Positions 5,846-13,041 of a DNA stretch of 26,856 bases are shown piece by piece. The stretch lies in the NCBI GenBank assembly GCA_002319955.1, contig DCJS01000007.1:83280-110135 (forward strand). The letters run 5' to 3'. The DNA comes from Flavobacteriales bacterium UBA1694 (GTDB lineage: Bacteria; Bacteroidota; Bacteroidia; Flavobacteriales; Weeksellaceae). Positions within the stretch are counted from its first letter, which is position 1. Each line of letters starts with the position of its first letter. Under the pieces are notes generated by a model, which saw nothing but the letters and a program-made list of their open reading frames with translations, searched no databases and had not been told where the DNA came from. The translations under genes and the position numbers were made by a program.

Positions 5846-7396
5846 TTAATATTTTGAAGTGTCCTCCTTGACATTACTTAAAATGTCCGGGAAGTAATGA
5901 TCGGCAATTTGCTCGAACTCATCGCCGCGCATAAACATGCTTGCGTCAACTTCGGTGTAAGACTGGCGCCCAGCGGCCGCAATTAGTTCGTTGCAGGTAC
6001 GAAGGGTGTTCTTATGGAAATGGTACACACGTTCCGCTTTATCCGTCACATCCAGACCTTTAATAAGCATCTTATCTTGGGTAGCAATTCCGGTAGGGCA
6101 ATTGTTTGTATTGCATCGTAAGGCTTGGATACACCCTAAGGCAAACATGAAGCCTCTTGCATTATTACACAAATCGGCTCCTAAAGCAACCGCACGCAGA
6201 ATATCTAAGGAGGTTAATACCTTTCCACTTGCAATCACTTTAACTTTATCACGAACGTTGAAATTCCTTAGCGTCTTATTGATGAAAATTAACGACGGCT
6301 CTAGTGGCATACCTACCCCATCTGAAAATTCGGGTGGCGCGGCTCCGGTTCCTCCTTCAGCTCCGTCTACAGTGATAAAATCTGGATAAATTTTCAGGAC
6401 ATTCATCTGGGCACAAATTTCCTCAAACTCTCTTGTGTCTCCAACACAAAGTTTAAATCCGATCGGCTTTCCTCCCGAAAGTTCACGCAATTGCTGCACA
6501 AATTTTAGAAGTCCAGCCGCATTTGAAAATGCGGAATGCGAAGGTGGAGAGATAATTGTTAAGCCTGGTGTTACGTGTCTAATTCCGGCGATCTCTGGGG
6601 TGTTTTTAACCCCTGGAAGTACGCCGCCATGTCCTGGCTTAGCACCTTGTGAAAGCTTGATTTCAACCATCTTCACATTATCCATAGTCGCGTAACCCTT
6701 GAAAAGCTCAGGATTAAAGTTTCCCTCGTCATCACGGCAACCGAAATACCCGGTACCAATCTGCCAACACAAATCACCGCCTTCGCGGTGGTAAGGAGAA
6801 ATCCCGCCTTCCCCTGTATTGTGGTAAAACTGACCTTTTCTGGCCCCACGGTTCAAAGCCATTTGAGCTCGGTCACTTAAAGACCCAAAACTCATGGCTG
6901 AAATATTAAATAGAGACGCCGAATATGGCTTCTCACACTGATGGTTTCCAATTAGAACCCTTGGAAGGTCTTCCATTGGGTGCTGCGCATAAATCGAATG
7001 CTTGATGCCTTCATATTTGCGGTGGTTGATTTCCAACTGAGTACCGAAAGGAACCGTATCGCTAATGTTTTTAGCGCGGCGGTAGGCTGAGGAGCGTTGG
7101 TGTCTTGGGAAAGGCTTCCCATCGGTTTCGCGCTCAATAAAATACTGCTGCATTTCCGGAGAAATGGATTCGAAAAAATACCTAAAGTAGCCAATTACCG
7201 GGAAATTCCGCAAAATTGCATGTTTTGACTGCATGGCATTGTAAATACCAATAACGTACAGCACACTTAATAGTATCGGAATCCAAAGATGCGCCCCAAT
7301 GGTTATTGATATAATCCATGTGGCCACTACTATTACTGCGCCCCACCTCAAAAATTGGTCTCTCATGTTGTGAAATTTTTGTTCAAAATTAAGCAT
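5846..7396 (-). CDS. Membrane-anchored FMN-binding glutamate synthase family protein
   Basis: The 516-residue protein corresponds to the central FMN domain of glutamate synthase. Glycine-rich FMN-site motifs include NISAMSFGSLS, GEGGISPYHREGG, GAKPGHGGVLPG and DGAEGGTGAAPPEF. Cysteines spaced C-x5-C-x4-C (422, 428, 433, in LGCIQALRC and NNCPTG) match the 3Fe-4S ligands. There is no N-terminal class II amidotransferase domain. Instead two hydrophobic segments at about 15-50 (AVIVVATWIISITIGA and ILLSVLYVIGIY) should anchor it in the inner membrane. Glutamine hydrolysis therefore cannot occur in this chain, and no GltD-like partner is adjacent. Stand-alone proteins of this kind are common in Bacteroidota, and their reaction is not settled. 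The ATG at 7396 is used; a second ATG at codon 11 (7366) is also possible. Confidence 0.9.
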   Translation of the reverse strand: MLNFEQKFHNMRDQFLRWGAVIVVATWIISITIGAHLWIPILLSVLYVIGIYNAMQSKHAILRNFPVIGYFRYFFESISPEMQQYFIERETDGKPFPRHQRSSAYRRAKNISDTVPFGTQLEINHRKYEGIKHSIYAQHPMEDLPRVLIGNHQCEKPYSASLFNISAMSFGSLSDRAQMALNRGARKGQFYHNTGEGGISPYHREGGDLCWQIGTGYFGCRDDEGNFNPELFKGYATMDNVKMVEIKLSQGAKPGHGGVLPGVKNTPEIAGIRHVTPGLTIISPPSHSAFSNAAGLLKFVQQLRELSGGKPIGFKLCVGDTREFEEICAQMNVLKIYPDFITVDGAEGGTGAAPPEFSDGVGMPLEPSLIFINKTLRNFNVRDKVKVIASGKVLTSLDILRAVALGADLCNNARGFMFALGCIQALRCNTNNCPTGIATQDKMLIKGLDVTDKAERVYHFHKNTLRTCNELIAAAGRQSYTEVDASMFMRGDEFEQIADHYFPDILSNVKEDTSKY

Positions 7397-7467
7397 TAAT
7401 TACATCTGCTAAATTTAATGAAAATTTAACAATCCGATGATTACTTTATTAAAAATCCGAAAGAACT

Positions 7468-7483
7468 AGAGTGGCCTCACTCT
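7468..7483. repeat. Short inverted repeat upstream of glutamate-synthase-like gene
   Basis: AGAGTG-GCCT-CACTCT is a perfect 6-bp inverted repeat with a 4-base loop, 71 bases upstream of the start at 7396. It could be an operator or a leader hairpin. The rest of 7397-7620 shows only an imperfect GTTTC/GAAAC repeat around 7518-7535. Confidence 0.3.
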
Positions 7484-7620
7484 AAACATACGGAATAGGA
7501 ACTTTTGCTCTGTTTCTTTAAAGTGAAACAAAGTAATTGAAAATATCTATTAAACAGGGTCATTTTTATGAAAAATTCATAAACCTTGTCTAGGCCTTTG
7601 TTACAAGGCTTTCTCAAGGT

Positions 7621-8970
7621 TTAGATTTGCGCTAAAAACGCCTCAAACGCAGGGCAAACCTCCATGGTGCCATTGGCATTTAGGTCCCCTAGCGTGACAA
7701 GTTCGATTTCATTTACCAATTTCGCATCATATGGCTTGGAAACACGCACATAATTTTCAGTAAATCCAAACATCAATCCATCCCTATTTTCATGTTCCCA
7801 TAAAACTGGAAGCGTCTTGCCCTTTTGCGTGTGGTAAAATGCCATTTTTTTCTTCTCCGATAGGATGCGAAGCATCTTATTGCGTTTTTTGCGCTCCGCT
7901 ATAGGAACGACACCCTCCATTAAAGAGGCCTGTGTGTTTTCCCGCTCTGAATACGTGAAGACGTGTAAGTAAGAAATGGGTAATGAATTTAAATAGGCAT
8001 AAGTTTCTAAGAAAAGCTCATGGGTTTCTCCTGGGAATCCAACGATCACATCCACCCCGATTGCTGCATCTGGAAGGACCGTGCGGATTTTCTCAATACG
8101 CTCACTATAAAGGCCTGTGAGATACCTCCTTTTCATTTTCTTTAAGAGCTCATCACTCCCACTTTGTAGTGGAATATGAAAATGGGGCACAAAGCGCTCG
8201 CTACGAGCTACAAGCTCAATACTTTCATCTTTCAATAAATTCGGCTCTATAGAAGAAATTCGAATACGCTCAATACCTTCGACTTCATTAAGCTCTGTGA
8301 TCAGATCAAGGAATGTATGCTCATGTTTTTTATTTCCATATTCACCCTTGCCATAGTCTCCGATATTCACCCCGGTAAGAACGATTTCTTTGATTCCTTT
8401 AGTGGCAATCTCTTTGGCATTAAGTACAATATTACCAATGGTGTCAGAGCGTGAAATTCCTCTAGCAAGTGGAATGGTGCAATAGGTGCACTTGTAATCG
8501 CATCCGTCTTGTACCTTTAGAAAAGCGCGTGTTCGATCGCCAATGGAATAGCTTCCAATGAAAAAATCTGCTTCACTAATTTCGCACGAATGCACGATGC
8601 CAGCCTCGGCCGATTTCTGTAAATCTTCAATATAACTGGGGATATTAAATTTTTCAGTGGCTCCTAGAACAAGGTCAACGCCTTCAATCGAGGAAATTTC
8701 ATCTGGTTTTAGCTGGGCATAACATCCCACAACGACAACCAAACCCTCTGGGTTTGATTTGAGTGCGCGCTTAACGTGAAACTTGCATTCTTTATCCGCT
8801 GCCTCGGTTACCGAACAGGTATTAATTACATAAACGTCTGCCTTTTGATCAAAACTAACCTTCTCGTAGCCAGCCTGGGAGAGGCCACGCGAAATTGTAG
8901 AGGTTTCAGCAAAGTTTAATTTACATCCAAGTGTGTGATAGGCAGCTGTTTTCAAGGCAGTAGGGTTCAT
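7621..8970 (-). CDS. mtaB: tRNA (t6A37) methylthiotransferase MtaB
   Basis: MtaB converts t6A at position 37 of ANN-reading tRNAs to ms2t6A, using two Fe-S clusters and SAM. The 449-residue protein has the UPF0004 methylthiotransferase domain with cluster cysteines at 16 (LGCKLN), 52 (NTCSVT) and 83 (GCYAQ). The radical-SAM CxxxCxxC follows at 157/161/164 (DGCDYKCTYC). Further motifs are LTGVNIGDYG, RISSIEPN, HIPLQSGSD and VGFPGET. The C-terminal part from about 375 looks like a TRAM domain. LGCKLN and the longer C-terminus favour MtaB over MiaB. The frame extends to a TTG at 8985, but the ATG at 8970 is preferred because a -7 box occupies 8983-8990. One substrate, tRNA-Lys(UUU), is encoded twice in this window. 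Confidence 0.95.
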   Translation of the reverse strand: MNPTALKTAAYHTLGCKLNFAETSTISRGLSQAGYEKVSFDQKADVYVINTCSVTEAADKECKFHVKRALKSNPEGLVVVVGCYAQLKPDEISSIEGVDLVLGATEKFNIPSYIEDLQKSAEAGIVHSCEISEADFFIGSYSIGDRTRAFLKVQDGCDYKCTYCTIPLARGISRSDTIGNIVLNAKEIATKGIKEIVLTGVNIGDYGKGEYGNKKHEHTFLDLITELNEVEGIERIRISSIEPNLLKDESIELVARSERFVPHFHIPLQSGSDELLKKMKRRYLTGLYSERIEKIRTVLPDAAIGVDVIVGFPGETHELFLETYAYLNSLPISYLHVFTYSERENTQASLMEGVVPIAERKKRNKMLRILSEKKKMAFYHTQKGKTLPVLWEHENRDGLMFGFTENYVRVSKPYDAKLVNEIELVTLGDLNANGTMEVCPAFEAFLAQI

Positions 8971-8982
8971 AATTACAGGAGG

Positions 8983-9009
8983 CAAATTTACGCAAATTAT
9001 TTTACGGCA
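8983..9009 (-). promoter_or_regulatory. Candidate mtaB promoter
   Basis: On the minus strand a TTG is followed after 17 bases by TAAATTTG (8983-8990), an exact -7 match. The predicted start of transcription would be only some 6-8 bases before the mtaB ATG, giving an almost leaderless mRNA. Confidence 0.45.
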
Positions 9010-9042
9010 AGTAGAACCTGATTTATATCGTCTTAAAAAGTC

Positions 9043-9411
9043 TCAATAGCCATCTCGAATCTCGTCGCTACCTAAATAGCATGTCGGTGAGGCATTCTTT
9101 GACTCAGGGTCTCGTGTCATGTCTCTAAGCAAGTCGAAGATCCTTGAGGCTTCAAGCTCGAGAGCCTTTACTTTGTTAAATTCCTGGGTAGAACTCGGCG
9201 TCTTTTTCAGCTCTGATAAATAAAAGTGGACGGATTGCTCGAGACTTTGCGCCTGATCTAGAAGATCCAAAGGAGACGCACCTTCAATTTGATCCCTCCA
9301 CCGAATTAGGTTCTGCTCACTTTGTGGAATGCTCGAATCCTGCTGACACAGCTTAAGTAATTTGGTCAGCAGGGCAAGAAAATCATTTTTAAATTGAAGC
9401 CCAGGAGTCAT
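9043..9411 (-). CDS. Small helical protein of unknown function
   Basis: I do not recognise this 122-residue protein. It is predicted mostly helical, soluble and without a signal peptide or membrane segment. The N-terminal half is leucine-rich (FLALLTKLLKLC), the middle acidic and amphipathic (SLEQSVHFYLSELKK), and a short hydrophilic tail ends DEIRDGY. Two cysteines are present and no catalytic motif is seen. The ATG at 9411 is chosen over an in-frame GTG at 9426 because a -7 box covers 9426-9433. It precedes mtaB on the same strand with about 70 bases between, but mtaB has its own candidate promoter, so a functional link is weak. Confidence 0.6.
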   Translation of the reverse strand: MTPGLQFKNDFLALLTKLLKLCQQDSSIPQSEQNLIRWRDQIEGASPLDLLDQAQSLEQSVHFYLSELKKTPSSTQEFNKVKALELEASRIFDLLRDMTRDPESKNASPTCYLGSDEIRDGY

Positions 9412-9425
9412 AATGCTATTTGTCA

Positions 9426-9453
9426 CAAAGTTAGAATTTCTTTTCTATTCAAA
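9426..9453 (-). promoter_or_regulatory. Promoter of the gene at 9043-9411
   Basis: On the minus strand TTTG (9450-9453) is followed after 16 bases by TAACTTTG (9426-9433), matching both Bacteroidota boxes. It excludes the upstream GTG start and implies a leader of about 8 bases. Confidence 0.6.
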
Positions 9454-9567
9454 GTGAAATCCCACTAAACATTGTAGGCCTTCAAAAGAGCCTAGAGTTT
9501 TAAAGAAACACTTCTCATGTAATGCGTTTTTACCCTCGTCTTGTTTCTATCGCGGAACTAAAATCGG

Positions 9568-9575
9568 TATATTTG
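9568..9575 (+). promoter_or_regulatory. -7 box of GT35-like gene
   Basis: TATATTTG is an exact -7 match 25 bases before the ATG at 9601. The nearest TTG (9541-9543) is 24 bases upstream, slightly too far for an ideal -33. Confidence 0.55.
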
Positions 9576-9600
9576 CGCGTAAATTCTAAAAAAGAGAGAA

Positions 9601-11262
9601 ATGGATTTTAAAAATTTTCAGATGCCTTATAGCATCAACCCAAAGTACACGAAGAAGGTCGCGTACTTTTCGATGGAATTCGCCATCGATCAGTCGCTGA
9701 AAATATATTCTGGTGGTCTTGGCTTTTTAGCCGGCTCCCACATGCGAAGTGTATACAACTTGAAACAAGATGCCGTAGGCATCGGAATTCTATGGAAATT
9801 CGGGTATTACGACCAAGCTCGTAACCACGATCAAACGCTTCAACCCACGTGGACTAAGAAAATGTATAGTTTTCTACAAGACACGGGCATTAAATTTCAG
9901 ATTGACATTCATAGTGCGCCTGTCTGGGTAAAAGTGTGGTATTTAGCACCAGAGACATTCCAAACAGCGCCCATGTTTTTACTTTCGACAGACGTTCCAG
10001 AGAATGACCACCTGTCCAAAACGATCTGTCACAGACTCTACGATGCAAACGAAGCCACAAAACTGGCCCAGTATATTTTACTAGGAAAAGGAGGGGCCAA
10101 AATGCTTGACATGATGAATTTCAGCCGCGAGGTGTACCACCTCAACGAAGCCCATGGGCTTCCGGCCGCTTTTTATCTCCTAAGAAAGTATGGTGGAAAT
10201 AAAGAGGCAGTAAAAGAAAAACTGGTCTTTACCACCCATACCCCGGAAGAGGCAGGGAACGAAAAACACAGTCTTGAAATGTGTCATACCATGTCTTATT
10301 TCTCAGGGTTCTCTAAAGAGGAAGTCAAAGCTATCGAAGGCTATCCGGAAGAGTCGGTATTCAACCATTCTCTTTGCGCCCTTAAAATGGCTCGCATCGC
10401 CAATGGCGTGTCAGCATTGCACGGTAAAGTCTCGCGCGAGATGTGGGGAAAATACGATGGGATTTGCGAGATAAAATCGATTACCAACGCACAAGAATTC
10501 AACTATTGGGCTGATAAGGCACTTTACAAAACCAAAGAGGAAAAAGACGATGCGGCCTTTGATGCGCGCAAATCTTACCTAAAAGAAGGTCTCTTTAACA
10601 CCGTAGCCGACCAGTGTGGAAAACTATTTGACCCAAATATTTTCACAATCGTGTGGGCGAGACGTTTTGCTGGGTATAAGCGTCCTGACCTACTCCTTCA
10701 TGATAAGGCACGGTTTGAAAAACTCTTAAATCACCCGCAGTACCCCGTCCAAATCATCTGGGCTGGAAAACCTTACCCGATGGACTACTCTGCCATCTCG
10801 ACTTTCAACCATTTAGTCGAAGAGAGTAAGAACTATAAAAATATGGCTGTCTTAACAGGGTACGAACTTTCTTTGAGTCGCCTTGTAAAACAAGGGTCGG
10901 ATTTATGGTTAAATAACCCAAGAGTTCCAAGAGAAGCGAGTGGAACCTCAGGCATGACCGCCGCAATGAATGGGTCAGTGAATTTATCCACCGACGATGG
11001 GTGGATTCCAGAGTTTGCGAACTCCGGCGTGAACGCTTTTGTAGCGCCGCAAGCACAATACGAAACCATGAGTGTTTACGACCAAGATCAGTACGATTTA
11101 AACTCACTATACGATCTTCTCGAAAATGAGATCTTACCCACCTATTATACTCAAAAAGAGCGTTGGAGAACCATTACACAGGCTGCCATGGAGGATGTTA
11201 AAACAAAATTCAACAGCGACCGTATGGCGCAGGAATACTACGAATTACTTTACAACCTGTAA
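9601..11262 (+). CDS. GT35 alpha-glucan phosphorylase-like protein lacking the PLP lysine
   Basis: The 553-residue protein has a GT-B fold of the bacterial alpha-glucan phosphorylase type (GT35, TIGR02094-like). It opens with VAYFSMEFAI and IYSGGLGFLAGSH (20-45), then has HLNEAHG, TTHTPEEAG with H213 (equivalent of the H377 region in muscle phosphorylase), WARRFAGYKRPDLLL with K360/R361, and EASGTSGM at 445-452. Phosphorylases have Lys at the next position (GxxMK), which carries pyridoxal phosphate. Here codon 453 is ACC, Thr. Classical PLP-dependent phosphorolysis should therefore not occur. It also lacks the N-terminal DUF3417 region and is shorter than most family members (roughly 650-850). 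It may be a PLP-independent glycosyltransferase, a glucan-binding pseudoenzyme, or a member of a clade with a different mechanism. It is a single-gene unit with its own -7 box and terminator. Confidence 0.85.
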   Translation: MDFKNFQMPYSINPKYTKKVAYFSMEFAIDQSLKIYSGGLGFLAGSHMRSVYNLKQDAVGIGILWKFGYYDQARNHDQTLQPTWTKKMYSFLQDTGIKFQIDIHSAPVWVKVWYLAPETFQTAPMFLLSTDVPENDHLSKTICHRLYDANEATKLAQYILLGKGGAKMLDMMNFSREVYHLNEAHGLPAAFYLLRKYGGNKEAVKEKLVFTTHTPEEAGNEKHSLEMCHTMSYFSGFSKEEVKAIEGYPEESVFNHSLCALKMARIANGVSALHGKVSREMWGKYDGICEIKSITNAQEFNYWADKALYKTKEEKDDAAFDARKSYLKEGLFNTVADQCGKLFDPNIFTIVWARRFAGYKRPDLLLHDKARFEKLLNHPQYPVQIIWAGKPYPMDYSAISTFNHLVEESKNYKNMAVLTGYELSLSRLVKQGSDLWLNNPRVPREASGTSGMTAAMNGSVNLSTDDGWIPEFANSGVNAFVAPQAQYETMSVYDQDQYDLNSLYDLLENEILPTYYTQKERWRTITQAAMEDVKTKFNSDRMAQEYYELLYNL

Positions 11263-11278
11263 AGAATTTGAACCTCAA

Positions 11279-11312
11279 AAAAGCCGTCTCCAGTAATTTG
11301 GAGACGGCTTTT
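11279..11312 (+). terminator. Rho-independent terminator of GT35-like gene
   Basis: GCCGTCTCC and GGAGACGGC form a perfect 9-bp stem with an 8-base loop, flanked by an A run on the left and TTTT on the right. It begins about 17 bases after the stop at 11262 and could work in both directions. Confidence 0.9.
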
Positions 11313-11377
11313 CGTTATCTAGCGCTTCGAGCTTGGAATTCAAACACAATTAAAAAATCAAAACTGTACCCTAACAG

Positions 11378-11866
11378 TTACCATGAAATTTCAACAGAAC
11401 TATTAGACTTCGTTTTAACATGCACATCAAATTCGTCTCCAAGAGACTCATCACTCCTCATCTTCTTTAGGCAGGAAAAGGCACTTCTATCACCTTCCAC
11501 CTCACAGGATCCACCAAGGGCCACCTCTTTAGAAACTTCTTGTTTTGAAATAATTATCGCATTACTAAACGCGTCGTCTTTATTTTTACTTAAAGAAACT
11601 ATGGCCGTTAAATCTAAATTATCTTTATTTTCTTTTAGAACGTCAAGAGCCGCAATTGCAGCATCTATTTGATTAATCATTCTTTGATCGAAATCATTTG
11701 CAGAATTGTACTCTTTTTCTGTAACAATTGATTTTTTACCATTTCGATCAACTAAGCTAACTTCAATCTCAGTCCTTGTTTCATCTTGATGGACCGGGAT
11801 TGCGGAAAGATTTACAGCTAAAAGAAGTGCGATTAACACCGTCAAATTTTTTAAAATAGTTTTCAT
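11378..11866 (-). CDS. Secreted protein of unknown function
   Basis: I do not recognise this 162-residue protein. It begins MKTILKNLTVLIALLLAVNLSA, a type I signal peptide probably cleaved near AIPVHQ, so it should be periplasmic or secreted. The mature part is acidic and lysine-rich, with an amphipathic helix region (DQRMINQIDAAIAALDVLKE) and two cysteines in GGSCEVEG and FSCLKK that could form a disulfide. Codons are more A/T-rich than in the neighbouring enzymes, and 500 bases of very AT-rich DNA lie upstream. This is compatible with recent acquisition or low constraint. The two hairpin terminators at 11279 and 12366 isolate it from its neighbours. No promoter matching the -7 consensus is evident. 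Confidence 0.6.
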   Translation of the reverse strand: MKTILKNLTVLIALLLAVNLSAIPVHQDETRTEIEVSLVDRNGKKSIVTEKEYNSANDFDQRMINQIDAAIAALDVLKENKDNLDLTAIVSLSKNKDDAFSNAIIISKQEVSKEVALGGSCEVEGDRSAFSCLKKMRSDESLGDEFDVHVKTKSNSSVEISW

Positions 11867-11880
11867 GATAATTGTAATTT

Positions 11881-11919
11881 GTTCTCAAAAAAAATATATC
11901 AGGAAGCTAAGCTGAGAAC
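11881..11919. repeat. Inverted repeat upstream of secreted-protein gene
   Basis: GTTCTCA (11881-11887) and TGAGAAC (11913-11919) are perfect inverted 7-mers separated by 25 bases containing AGCTAAGCT. The pair lies in the upstream or leader region of the gene starting at 11866 and could be an operator or leader stem. Confidence 0.3.
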
Positions 11920-12365
11920 TTTTATTTAACTTCAAATTAAAAAATAAATTATTATATTACTTTAATTCCATAACACCAATCCTATAAAAAAATTAAGTTC
12001 TAAATTCCAAAATTAATTTTTTTTTAAATGGTTTGCTTCGGCTAGTAAACATATTATAATATTCAATTCTGCAAATCGCCCATTATAATATCATCATATA
12101 AATAATCTAATAAAGATTAATACGTTTGCACAAATAGATGGATATAATGTTCGAAAGCTATAAATAAATACACAAATAATTAAATGATTATTTTGATTAC
12201 AAGCTAATTACTTACTCAATTAATAATATAGAACTCAAAATCATCTTTCTTTCTTTAGCAATTGCTGCACAAACGCAAAACCCTTGTTTGCAGCCTGACT
12301 CAGGTAGAATAATCTCGAAGTGATCTATCATTAATCTATACCCAATGGAGTATTTGATGAAGCCG
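11920..12365. other. AT-rich gene-free spacer
   Basis: I see no gene here on either strand; frames are broken by frequent TAA stops. The sequence is strikingly A/T-rich. It contains a direct repeat ATTATAATAT (near 12053 and 12082) and, at 12264-12294, an imperfect stem pairing GCTGCACAAAC with GTTTGCAGC across an 11-base loop. It could be a horizontally acquired spacer, a nucleoid-protein binding region or a decayed gene. Confidence 0.4.
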
Positions 12366-12396
12366 CAAAAAAACGCGCTTCAATATTGAGGCGCGT
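12366..12396 (-). terminator. Terminator of the gene at 12441-12917
   Basis: On the minus strand ACGCGC pairs with GCGCGT around a partly self-complementary centre (TCAATATTGA), followed by seven T. It lies 45 bases beyond the stop of the gene. Confidence 0.85.
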
Positions 12397-12440
12397 CATA
12401 TTTCAATCCTATTTCGTGAGGAATATCACAATTTTGATGA

Positions 12441-12917
12441 CTATCTCTGTTTTTCAACACCGATCTCGTACACATTGGCCTGTTTCAAATATTTCGAGCG
12501 CTCGCGGGAGGTCACCGACTCAAAGGCATCACGATAAAGCACAACGATTGGGTCTTCGGCAATTTCTCGCTCCCCATTAGACATGTACTTTTCTTCTGGG
12601 CTGTTGTGATCAATTTGGTTCGATTTAAATTTTTGAAGCTCGTCCGCATACTGTCTAAAACCAGGGTCTGCCGAATGAATAAACTTATAATCTGGTCCTG
12701 CATCTACTTTATAATGAGAACGCTGCTCAATTAACTTCCCTTCGGTCGTAATTTCTGGGTTATCATTCCCATCACGAAATCCAACTTCAACGACCTTTCC
12801 ACCTTGAGAATGAGCATAATCTTCTGCATCTTCAAAAGAGGCGAAACCTGTTAGTAGTGTTTTATCTTCTAGAGTATATTCTCTCAGTTTTTGATTCTTT
12901 GCAGAGTATTTTTCCAT
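12441..12917 (-). CDS. Cytosolic protein of unknown function
   Basis: I do not recognise this 158-residue protein. It has no signal peptide or membrane segment and is highly charged throughout. The N-terminal part, LLTGFASFEDAEDYAHSQGG followed by KVVEVGFRDGNDNP, looks like a small alpha/beta unit. The C-terminal half is helical, with EKYMSNGEREIAEDPIVVLY and a basic stretch RERSKYLK. The ATG at 12917 is chosen; an upstream TTG at 12977 would add 20 residues of poor quality including three cysteines. It is divergent from the DPP-IV gene, with 124 bases between the two starts, and has its own strong terminator. The evidence for a real gene is the long frame, good start and terminator. Confidence 0.65.
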   Translation of the reverse strand: MEKYSAKNQKLREYTLEDKTLLTGFASFEDAEDYAHSQGGKVVEVGFRDGNDNPEITTEGKLIEQRSHYKVDAGPDYKFIHSADPGFRQYADELQKFKSNQIDHNSPEEKYMSNGEREIAEDPIVVLYRDAFESVTSRERSKYLKQANVYEIGVEKQR

Positions 12918-13013
12918 AATAACGATTTTGTAATTCGCGCTACATAAAGCAACCAAATCCTTTGCCAATAGACACAAAACTTAAAATCTTAAAAACTTTC
13001 TAGGAAATTTTAA

Positions 13014-13021
13014 TATATTTG
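13014..13021 (+). promoter_or_regulatory. -7 box of DPP-IV/POT1 operon
   Basis: TATATTTG is an exact match 20 bases before the ATG at 13042. Only a degenerate TTTC lies near the -33 position. Confidence 0.55.
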
Positions 13022-13041
13022 ATGCTGATCAAAAAAATTCT

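Noticed and set aside
5991..6695. Two plus-strand frames of 132 and 86 codons
   Set aside because: Both are antisense to the well-supported glutamate-synthase-like gene and show no domain or start signal.
10805..11107. Minus-strand frames of 100 and 78 codons inside the GT35-like gene
   Set aside because: These are shadow frames opposite conserved GT35 motifs.
11268..11672. 134-codon plus-strand frame after the GT35-like gene
   Set aside because: It contains the terminator hairpin at 11279-11312 and lies antisense to the signal-peptide protein, which is the better gene.
12053..12091. Repeated ATTATAATAT as a CRISPR-like or origin iteron array
   Set aside because: There are only two copies of a low-complexity 10-mer in AT-rich DNA, with no further units or associated genes.
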